From positions 1-52,013 of the forward strand of contig CAYWIM010000024.1 in assembly GCA_964458325.1 (NCBI GenBank): a DNA stretch of 52,013 nucleotides. The letters are read 5' to 3'. The translations under genes and the position numbers were made by a program. This document shows positions 8,404-15,209 of the stretch, in pieces. The notes below the pieces were generated by a model. That model saw only the letters and a list, made by a program, of their open reading frames with translations. It was not told the origin of the DNA and ran no database searches. Source of the stretch: JAGMXM01 sp964458325 (GTDB lineage: Bacteria > Verrucomicrobiota > Verrucomicrobiia > Limisphaerales > UBA1319). The stretch's first letter is position 1, and each line of letters starts with the position of its first letter.

Positions 8404-9758
8404 TCCGGAGGGCCATTTCCAGATTCTCCGAGCTTCTGTCCACCGAAGCGCCGGATCCCGAGCAGCATGCGGCTCGCATCTGGTTTATCGAGAGGAATAT
8501 CGGCCTCCCGGTCAAGGCCCTGGCCCTCATCAGCGTGTTCTATTTCCTGTTCTTCTCGCGCCTGACGGATTCGGTCACCATGGTTTTGATGCGCGAGGTC
8601 GCGCTCGAAAACATCCAGCGGTTCTTCCTCCTCTATCTCCTGGTGAACGTGGCCGCGGGCATCATGCTCATCGGCATGATCCAGCTGCCCCTGATCCTCA
8701 TCCAGTGGGTCGTTTTCACGGTCAACCTCCTGGACGGCCTGTTTCTCTCCTCCTTGACGCTTCTGCCCGGCGCCTACGACAGCGTCATCTTCTGGATGTT
8801 CCCCGGCCTGATCATCCGCAACGCCATCAGCATCCCCACCGTGCCCTGGCAGTTGCTGGTCAACTTCCTGATCACGTTCGCCTTTGCGGCGGCGGCCATC
8901 ATGGATGCCCAGATCGATCGATTCGACCAAATCGAGTCCGACACCGTGGGCGAGCCGCTCGTCCTCCGGATCGCCATCCTGCTCCTGGTCACCTTCTGCT
9001 GTTATGGTGTCCAGGTGCTGTTCGACCGCCAGCGCCGCACCGAGGACGAAGCCCGCGAGTTCGCCCTTCGCCAGGAGCAGCTCCGCGTCACCAGCCGGCT
9101 GGCGGCCGAGATCGCCCACCAGCTCAAGAACCCGCTCGGCATCATCAACAACGCCGCCTTCAACCTCCAGCGCAATGTCAAGGAGGGCAAGGCCACCATC
9201 ACCCAGCAGATCAAGATCATCCGCGAGGAGGTCGAGCGCTCCGACCGCATCATCACCGACATGATGGGCTACTCGCGCATGACTGAAGGCAGGCTCGAGC
9301 GGCTCAACGTCGCCGATGCGCTCGACAACGCCATCGACCAGGTCTTTCCCGCCGCGGTCCATTACGATATCCAGATCGAGCGCGATTACTCGCCGGCGCT
9401 GCCGGCTCTCCTGATGCAGCCCAGCCACCTCACTGAAACCTTCGTCAACATCCTCCAAAACGCCCGCGAGGCCATGAACGGCGCCGGCAAGATCCGCATC
9501 GCCGCCCGGTTCGGCGAGGGCTACTCCGTGATCGTCACGATCGAAGACTCCGGCCCCGGCATCCCGCCCGAGATCCGCGACAAGGTGTTTGAGCCCTACT
9601 TCACCACCAAGGATCGAGGCACCGGTCTCGGCCTGGCTATTGTCAAACATAACGTCGAAATGTATGGTGGCTCGGTGCAGGTGGATTCGGAATCCGGCCT
9701 CGGCTGCCGGTTTGTTCTGGTCTTCCCTGCCAAGTCCCTGATGAAGCTCCGGAAATGA
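8400..9758 (+). CDS. Membrane histidine kinase, NtrB-like
   Basis: A 452-residue sensor kinase. About six membrane helices fall in residues 38-205, with no large periplasmic domain. A linker helix leads to the dimerisation domain with H-box RLAAEIAHQLKNPLG (phospho-acceptor His240). The ATPase domain shows VNILQNAREAM (N-box), EDSGPGIP (G1), VFEPYFTTK (F-box) and GTGLGLAI (G2). Start ATG 8400 overlaps the coaC stop (ATGA) and its own stop overlaps the regulator start in the same way, so the pair is made in equal amounts. It probably senses a membrane or redox signal. The stimulus is not evident. Confidence 0.93.
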   Translation: MIRRAISRFSELLSTEAPDPEQHAARIWFIERNIGLPVKALALISVFYFLFFSRLTDSVTMVLMREVALENIQRFFLLYLLVNVAAGIMLIGMIQLPLILIQWVVFTVNLLDGLFLSSLTLLPGAYDSVIFWMFPGLIIRNAISIPTVPWQLLVNFLITFAFAAAAIMDAQIDRFDQIESDTVGEPLVLRIAILLLVTFCCYGVQVLFDRQRRTEDEAREFALRQEQLRVTSRLAAEIAHQLKNPLGIINNAAFNLQRNVKEGKATITQQIKIIREEVERSDRIITDMMGYSRMTEGRLERLNVADALDNAIDQVFPAAVHYDIQIERDYSPALPALLMQPSHLTETFVNILQNAREAMNGAGKIRIAARFGEGYSVIVTIEDSGPGIPPEIRDKVFEPYFTTKDRGTGLGLAIVKHNVEMYGGSVQVDSESGLGCRFVLVFPAKSLMKLRK

Positions 9759-11170
9759 AGGCTGCGCTGCCACCGCTATTGATCATCGATGACGAGAAGA
9801 ACATGCGGCTCTCGCTCGAGGCCGTCATGCTCGACGAAGGCTACCGCGTCCGCTCCGTCGAGTCTGCCGAGCAAGCCCTGAACCTCATCCAGACCGAGGA
9901 GTTTTTCATGGTCATCACCGATGCCCGCCTCAGCGGCATGAGCGGCTACGAATTGCTCGATAAGGTGAGCCATCGCCGGCCCGACCTCCCCATCCTCATC
10001 ATCACCGCCTACGCCACTCCCAAGCTGGCCGTCGAGGCCATCCGCGCCGGCGCCATCGATTACCTTGCCAAGCCGTTCGCCCCCGAGGAGCTGCTCCACG
10101 CCGTGGCCCGGTGCGCCGAACGCCACCGCATCCTCCAGGATAACGCCTCGCTGCGCGCCTACGCCAACGAGCCCTATCATCTCGATAAAATCATCGGCGA
10201 ATCCACCAAGATGGAGGAGCTCCGCCAGCTCATCCGCACGGTCGCCCCCACCCAGGCCACCGTCCTCATCCTCGGCGAAAGCGGCACTGGCAAGGAGCTC
10301 ATCGCCGGCGCCCTCCACCGGCATAGCCAGCGCCACGACCGCAATTACGTCCGCATCAATTGCGCTGCCATCCCCGAAACCCTCCTCGAGAGCGAGCTCT
10401 TCGGCCACGAAAAAGGCGCGTTCACCGGCGCCCTCAGGCAAAAGCCCGGCCGGGTCGAGGAGGCCGACGGCGGCACCATCTTCCTCGATGAAATCGGCGA
10501 CATGAGCCGCCCCCTCCAGGCCAAGCTCCTCCGGTTCCTCGAAGATGGCACGTTCACCCGCGTCGGCGGAAACGAGGAGCTCCGCGTCGGCGTCCGCCTC
10601 ATCGCCGCCACCAACTCCGACATCGTCCTGTCCATCCAGCACGGCCAGTTCCGCGAGGATCTCTTCCACCGCCTCAACGTCGTCCAGTTCCGCCCCCCGC
10701 CCCTGCGCGAACGCGGCGACGACATCGTCCTCCTGGCCGAGCACTTCCTCAAACAATATAGCGTGGCCATGAACAGGCCTGTCCGAACTCTCAGCAAAAG
10801 CGCCATCGCCAAGCTCGCCTCTCACCATTGGCCTGGCAATGTCCGCGAGCTCCGCAATGTCATCGAACGCGCGGTCATCCTCGAAACCACTGGCGAGATC
10901 CGCCCCGAAAGCCTCCCGGACTTCAAGATCGAAGGCCGCCTCCGCAAGGATGGCTCCTATACCCTGCCCTTCAGCCAGTCTCTCGATGAATTCCTATCGA
11001 GCCACGAACGCGAAGCCATCCTCGCCGCCCTCGAACAAAACCACTTCAGTTTGACGAGAACGGCCGATCAGCTCAAGATTAGCCGGCACGCTTTGCGCTA
11101 TCGCATGCAGCGACTCAACATCAATATCGACCCAACCTACGACGAGGAGCCCGCCGGCTCGTCCGCCTGA
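9755..11170 (+). CDS. Sigma54-dependent response regulator, NtrC family
   Basis: A 471-residue transcription activator. The receiver domain (1-125) has the acidic pair Asp12/Asp13, phospho-acceptor Asp56 and Lys106. The AAA+ domain (about 143-375) has Walker A GESGTGKE (174-181), the sigma54-contact loop GAFTGA (221-226), Walker B TIFLDEIGD, and the arginine-finger region FREDLFHRLNV. A Fis-type helix-turn-helix lies at about 425-463 (SLTRTADQLKISRHALRYRM). Phosphorylation by the coupled kinase should drive ring assembly and open-complex formation at sigma54 promoters. No -24/-12 promoter was recognised in the window, so its targets are unknown. Confidence 0.95.
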   Translation: MKAALPPLLIIDDEKNMRLSLEAVMLDEGYRVRSVESAEQALNLIQTEEFFMVITDARLSGMSGYELLDKVSHRRPDLPILIITAYATPKLAVEAIRAGAIDYLAKPFAPEELLHAVARCAERHRILQDNASLRAYANEPYHLDKIIGESTKMEELRQLIRTVAPTQATVLILGESGTGKELIAGALHRHSQRHDRNYVRINCAAIPETLLESELFGHEKGAFTGALRQKPGRVEEADGGTIFLDEIGDMSRPLQAKLLRFLEDGTFTRVGGNEELRVGVRLIAATNSDIVLSIQHGQFREDLFHRLNVVQFRPPPLRERGDDIVLLAEHFLKQYSVAMNRPVRTLSKSAIAKLASHHWPGNVRELRNVIERAVILETTGEIRPESLPDFKIEGRLRKDGSYTLPFSQSLDEFLSSHEREAILAALEQNHFSLTRTADQLKISRHALRYRMQRLNINIDPTYDEEPAGSSA

Positions 11171-11196
11171 CTCGGATCGCCGCCTCCGCCCAAACC

Positions 11197-11625
11197 ATGA
11201 TCCTCTTCCCCATCCTCGCCCAAGGCTCCGTCCCCGAACCCGGCCCGGGCCTGCCCAAGGCCACCGGCATGCTTTTCACCGACGTCGTCCTGATCCTCGT
11301 CGCCGTTCTCGTTGTCACTTTCATGTTGCTGGGCTGGATCCTGTTTCTGCGAAAGTCGCGCCGGCATCATCACCACCGCCCTCACCCGCACCACTACCTG
11401 TCTCCCGCGCCGTCCCCCTCCCCTTCCAGTCCCCCTCCCGAAACCGGGGAATCCGCGGGCTCGATCCCCCAGACCGCCGAGGCCGCCGACGCCGACCGTT
11501 CCGGCTCCAGCCGCCACCGCCGCCGCCGCCACCGCCGCCAACACCGCCCCCGAAACCCCACCCTGGCCGAAACCGGCGGGCTCCCCCCCTTCCGCCCCCC
11601 CGAGGTCCCGCCGCAAGGCGTCTGA
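11197..11625 (+). CDS. Small single-pass membrane protein with His/Arg/Pro-rich tail
   Basis: The 142 residues match no family I recognise. A short N-terminal periplasmic or lumenal segment (1-25) precedes one strong membrane helix (about 27-51, DVVLILVAVLVVTFMLLGWILF). Then comes a basic stop-transfer region with a histidine run (RRHHHHRPHPHHY, 55-67), a Pro/Ser-rich stretch, and an Arg-rich RHRRRRHRRQHR block (106-117). The charge pattern predicts a cytoplasmic, nucleic-acid- or metal-binding, disordered tail. It lies 26 bases after the NtrC-type gene and 3 bases before hpnD, so it is probably in the same transcript. Open reading over low-complexity DNA makes exact length less certain. Confidence 0.6.
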   Translation: MILFPILAQGSVPEPGPGLPKATGMLFTDVVLILVAVLVVTFMLLGWILFLRKSRRHHHHRPHPHHYLSPAPSPSPSSPPPETGESAGSIPQTAEAADADRSGSSRHRRRRHRRQHRPRNPTLAETGGLPPFRPPEVPPQGV

Positions 11626-11628
11626 ACC

Positions 11629-12516
11629 ATGGAGGTGAGCCAGCGCATCACCCGGCGCAGCGCCTCCAACCTCGCCCTGGCGTTCGCCATCCTTCCGCGG
11701 CCCCAGCGCCGGGCCATGACCAGCCTGTACGCTTTCTGCCGCGAGATCGACGATGTCGCCGATGACATCCAGCGGCCAGTCGAAAGCCGCCGCGAACAGC
11801 TCGCCGCCTGGCGCCAGGACATCCGCGCCGCCTGCCAGGGGCTCGAGCCGCAGTTCCCCCTGAGCCGGGAGCTCCGGCCCGCCATCGCCGCCTACCGCCT
11901 CCCCTGGCCCTTCTTCGATGAACTCATCCGCGGCGTTGAGATGGACCTCGATTGCTCCCGATACCCGGACTACGCCGCGCTCGACCTCTACTGCTACCGC
12001 GTCGCTTCGGTCGTCGGCCTGCTGAGCATCGAGATCTTCGGCTACCGCAACCCCCAATGCCATCCCTATGCCGTCCATCTCGGCAAGGCCCTCCAGCTCA
12101 CCAATATCCTCCGGGATGTCCACAACGACGCCCGCCGCGGCCGCATCTACCTTCCTCAATCCGAGCTCGGCCGATTCCACGTCGCCGAGGACGAAATCCT
12201 GGGCGGCCGCTATTCCGCCCGGTTTCTCGATCTGGCCAGCGACGTGGCCCGCCGCGCCCGCGACTTCTTTCGCCAGGCCCGCGCCGCACTCCCGCCCGAA
12301 GACCGCCCCGCCATGGTCGCCGCCGAACTGATGGGCGCCGTCTATTGGCGCCTCCTCCAACGGCTCGAGATCGCCCGGTTCCAGGTCCTCTCCGCCCGCA
12401 TCATCCGCGTCCCGCGCGCCACGAAGCTTGCGCTCGTCGCAAGGGCGTGGCTCGGAAAAACCATCCCCGCCATCGCGCCCGGCTACGGACTCCCTCGAGA
12501 GCCTGTACAAGAATGA
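11629..12516 (+). CDS. hpnD: Presqualene diphosphate synthase (squalene/phytoene synthase family)
   Basis: A 295-residue trans-isoprenyl diphosphate synthase fold. Both aspartate-rich Mg2+ sites are visible: DDVADD (41-46) and DVHND (163-167) within LTNILRDVHNDARRGRIYLP. These bind two farnesyl diphosphates and make presqualene diphosphate. The YLP tail and the YAFCREIDDVADD context resemble HpnD more than the HpnC or CrtB subgroups; that distinction is an inference. Partners HpnC, HpnE and squalene-hopene cyclase are not in the window, so the hopanoid or squalene route must be completed elsewhere. ATG 11629 follows the previous stop by 3 bases. Confidence 0.85.
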   Translation: MEVSQRITRRSASNLALAFAILPRPQRRAMTSLYAFCREIDDVADDIQRPVESRREQLAAWRQDIRAACQGLEPQFPLSRELRPAIAAYRLPWPFFDELIRGVEMDLDCSRYPDYAALDLYCYRVASVVGLLSIEIFGYRNPQCHPYAVHLGKALQLTNILRDVHNDARRGRIYLPQSELGRFHVAEDEILGGRYSARFLDLASDVARRARDFFRQARAALPPEDRPAMVAAELMGAVYWRLLQRLEIARFQVLSARIIRVPRATKLALVARAWLGKTIPAIAPGYGLPREPVQE

Positions 12517-12609
12517 ATTCCGATTTTGCGGGAGGGGACGGGACAGGGTGGCGAGGCGCCACTTCCCGCTTGCGCTGTTCAACTCCCATGATCATTGTTC
12601 CGCCGATTT

Positions 12610-13785
12610 ATGAACTATCGAATCTCGCAGCGGGCCGCCTCGCTCTCGCCCTCCCTGACTCTTGCCATTGACGCCCTGGCAAAAAAGATGCGGGCCGACG
12701 GCAAGGACGTCGTCGGCTTCGGCGCCGGCGAACCGGACTTCGACACCCCGTCGCACATCAAGGAGGCCGCCGCGAAAGCCCTGGCCGACGGATTTACCAA
12801 GTATACCCCCAGCAGCGGCATCCCCGAGCTCCGCCAGGCCATCGCCGACAAGTTCCAGCGCGACAATCAGCTCGCCTATCAACCGTCCCAGATCATCGTC
12901 TCCTGCGGCGGCAAACATTCCTGCTATAACGTGATCCTCGCCACTTGCCAGCCGGGCGACGAGGTCATCATCCCCGCCCCCTATTGGCTCAGCTATCCCG
13001 AGATGGTCAAGCTGGCCGGGGCCACCCCTGTCATCCTGCCCACGACCGATCAGACCGAGTTCAGGATCACGCCCGGCCAGCTCCGCGCCGCCATCACGCC
13101 CCGCACCCGCCTGTTCATCCTCAACTCTCCCAGCAACCCCACCGGCTCCCTCTATCCGCCCGACGAGATCCGGGCGCTGGGCGATATCTGCGTCGAGCAT
13201 GGCGTCCTGATCATGAGCGACGAGATCTACGAGAAGCTCGTCTACGACGGCGCCCGGCACGCCAGCGTCGCCAGCTTCTCTCCCGCCCATTACGCTCATA
13301 CCATCGTTGTCCATGGGCTCGCCAAGGCCTACTCGATGACCGGCTGGCGCCTCGGCTACCTGGCGGCTCCCGCCCCCATCGCCCAGGCCATCGATGCCAT
13401 CCAAAGCCACAGCACCAGCAACCCCACGTCCTTCGCCCAGAAAGGCGGCGTCGCCGCCCTCAATGGCCCCCAGGACCACCTGGCCGCCTGGCTGGCCGAA
13501 TACACCCGCCGCCGCTCCTACGCCCACCAGCGCATCAACGCCATCCCCGGCCTCTCCTGCGTCAATGCCAAAGGCGCCTTCTACCTCTTCCCCAACATCG
13601 CCCGCACCGGCCTCAAGTCGCGCGAATTCTGCACCCGGCTCCTCGAGCAGGAAAAGGTTGCCGCCGTGCCCGGCATCGCCTTCGGCGCCGACGACTATTT
13701 CCGCATCAGCTACGCCACCAGCATGGCCCAGATCGAGAAAGGGATCGATCGCCTCGAACGGTTCGTCCGCGCGCTCGCCCAGTAA
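12610..13785 (+). CDS. Pyridoxal phosphate-dependent aspartate aminotransferase
   Basis: A 391-residue class I/II fold-type I aminotransferase, probably interconverting aspartate and oxaloacetate with glutamate/2-oxoglutarate. Visible are GAGEPDFDTP (38-47), YTPSSG (65-70), NSPSNPTG (172-179, PLP-pocket Asn), SDEIYEKLVYDG (203-214) and the Schiff-base Lys239 in GLAKAYSMTGWRLGY. A C-terminal Arg in YFRISYATS binds the substrate carboxylate. The pattern belongs to the 1-beta subgroup (Thermus/Rhizobium AspC). The ATG at 12610 is favoured over an upstream TTG because it gives the family-typical start ISQRAASLSPS. Confidence 0.93.
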   Translation: MNYRISQRAASLSPSLTLAIDALAKKMRADGKDVVGFGAGEPDFDTPSHIKEAAAKALADGFTKYTPSSGIPELRQAIADKFQRDNQLAYQPSQIIVSCGGKHSCYNVILATCQPGDEVIIPAPYWLSYPEMVKLAGATPVILPTTDQTEFRITPGQLRAAITPRTRLFILNSPSNPTGSLYPPDEIRALGDICVEHGVLIMSDEIYEKLVYDGARHASVASFSPAHYAHTIVVHGLAKAYSMTGWRLGYLAAPAPIAQAIDAIQSHSTSNPTSFAQKGGVAALNGPQDHLAAWLAEYTRRRSYAHQRINAIPGLSCVNAKGAFYLFPNIARTGLKSREFCTRLLEQEKVAAVPGIAFGADDYFRISYATSMAQIEKGIDRLERFVRALAQ

Positions 13786-13837
13786 TCGCCACCCCCCACC
13801 CGCCGCCCCCGCCGCGGTTGCGCCCGTGAATGATGTA

Positions 13838-13867
13838 TTGACACAAAATCCGCCTTTCTGCTATGTT
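13838..13867 (+). promoter_or_regulatory. Strong sigma70-like promoter
   Basis: A perfect -35 TTGACA (13838-13843), an 18-base spacer and TATGTT (13862-13867) as -10. Transcription should begin near 13874. An ATG at 13863 lies inside the -10 box and so cannot be the start of the downstream gene. Confidence 0.65.
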
Positions 13868-13922
13868 CAATCGTGTGTGTTCATCCTGCAAGGATGGACG
13901 ACAGCGGTCGGAACCGACCCTT

Positions 13923-14402
13923 ATGACCGATGAAACGCTCCAAATGATCGAGTCGTTCTTCTACCAGCAGCGGAAGGGCAACTTGATCCATTTGACCCTG
14001 CATCATCAGGCGGACGATTCCTGGAGCTGCGAGCTTTACAAGGAGCGCAGCGGGCGGCAGCGCCATTTCAAGGGCCAGGGGACCTCGCTCGAAACCGCCC
14101 TCCGCTCCTGTCTCCAGGAGGTCGAGAAAATCTACAACCTCTCCATCCAGCCCGGTTTGTGGCACCGCATCTTCCATGCCGGCCACCTTAGCCAGCGGCT
14201 CGCATCCTGGAACGACCTCGAGGAACGCCTCAAAGCCCCCAGCCAGTTTTCCCTCTATTATTACTACAAGGAATCCCGAGGCTCCCGGTGGCAGGGGCGC
14301 CTCGACCGCACCTTGAATTCCCGCGGCTCTTCCGCCGCCGTTGCCATCCGCCGGCTCCTGGCCCAGTCCGAAACTTTTTCCGTCGCCACACCCTCCGCCT
14401 AG
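13923..14402 (+). CDS. Hypothetical protein, no recognised domain
   Basis: The 159 residues have no motif I can assign. The sequence is soluble with mixed alpha/beta character: it opens with MTDETLQMIESFFYQQRKGN, alternates charged and aromatic residues (SWSCELYKERSGRQRHF), and ends with an FSLYYYYKESRGSRWQGRLDR block. A longer reading from ATG 13863 is rejected because the promoter's -10 box covers that codon. The gene has its own strong promoter, so it is probably well expressed. A 270-base tract with a transposase relic separates it from the signalling cluster. Confidence 0.75.
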   Translation: MTDETLQMIESFFYQQRKGNLIHLTLHHQADDSWSCELYKERSGRQRHFKGQGTSLETALRSCLQEVEKIYNLSIQPGLWHRIFHAGHLSQRLASWNDLEERLKAPSQFSLYYYYKESRGSRWQGRLDRTLNSRGSSAAVAIRRLLAQSETFSVATPSA

Positions 14403-14442
14403 CGCGGCGCGTATCCCGAAAACCGCTGGCTAACAAGACCAT

Positions 14443-14690
14443 CTACGGATTCACCATTTCCCATGCGGCAGCCAATGCCGATGTCATGGAAGCGACGAAG
14501 CCCGCGCAGGATGCTTGGGGGTCCGGGCAGCTCGCGCGGGTTTCGGCTGAGCGCTCCGCCGAGTCGAGAGAGATATGGCGGGCCTTGCGCCGACGATAGT
14601 CGACGAGCTCGAACATATCGCTTTCCGGGTCGCCGATCGCGATCAATTCGGTCTGGGACCGCTCTGCTGAACCGCATGGCTTTGCCGGCC
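14443..14690 (-). pseudogene. IS4-family transposase relic
   Basis: On the minus strand one frame reads TELIAIGDPESDMFEL, resembling the IS4/IS701 transposase signature GDRESDIYEL, where the second Asp-containing core motif is found. It continues as RRRKARHISLDSAERSAE before ending at 14443. The key Arg is Pro here and both ends of the protein are missing, so it is a decayed fragment. It marks the left edge of the signalling cluster. The match is by eye over about 40 residues and could be coincidental. Confidence 0.35.
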
Positions 14691-15209
14691 CGGCAAGCGG
14701 TTGAGGTGACCGTGCTCCGGCCTATCGTTCGTTTGATTGCCGCCCTTGTTCTGGTCGGCGTGGTGGCCCAGGCCGCGCCGGCGCCCAACCGCGTCCTCCA
14801 GCTTGACGGCACTGGCAGCTACGTCGAGCTGCCCACGGCTCTTACCGACGGCCTCACGAACGCGACCGTCGAAGGTTGGGTGAAATGGGACACGCTCGGA
14901 AACTGGTCGCGCTTCTTCGATTTCGGCCTGGCTTGGCGCACGATGGCGGTATCGCAGGACGCCACGACGGCCAGCCTCGAGTTCGAAATCTGGCCCCGAC
15001 AGCCGGACGGCTCGGTCGCCCGCAGCGCGCGGCGGGTTGCGGCGCGCAACGTGCTGCGGCCAGGGCGTTGGTTCCACATCGCCGCCGTGTCCGGATCGCA
15101 GGGCATGCAGCTCTACTTGGACGGGCTGCGGGTCGCTGCGAATCCGTTCCAGGGCAGCTTCACGGCGATTGGCGGGGGCGCAAGAAACCTGCTTGGACGC
15201 AACGTCTGA
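14676..15209 (+). pseudogene. LamG-domain sensor fragment, frameshifted from the kinase downstream
   Basis: The frame from ATG 14676 encodes an N-terminal signal segment (about 15-36, RPIVRLIAALVLVGVVAQA) and a LamG/concanavalin-like jellyroll: LQLDGTGSYVELPTAL, TVEGWVKWD, RPGRWFHIAAVSG, MQLYLDGLRVA, NLLGRN. It stops at a TGA at 15207-15209, before the last jellyroll strand (the usual DEVRxW). The kinase frame is open from 14876 and continues without a gap in a different phase. I read this as the sensor half of one gene, damaged by an internal deletion and frameshift. It could also be a real short exported LamG protein. Confidence 0.6.

Noticed and set aside
13863..13922. Upstream ATG start for the hypothetical gene
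   Set aside because: It lies in the -10 box of the promoter, so no transcript from that promoter would contain it.
14676..14720. Plus-strand LPARQAVEVTVLRP resembling another part of an IS4 transposase
   Set aside because: Its orientation is opposite to the minus-strand relic, and the sequence works equally well as part of the LamG protein's signal region.
14876..15209. Programmed -1 ribosomal frameshift linking LamG and kinase frames
   Set aside because: No X_XXY_YYZ slippery heptamer in the LamG frame and no strong downstream structure was seen; the missing LamG strand argues for deletion.
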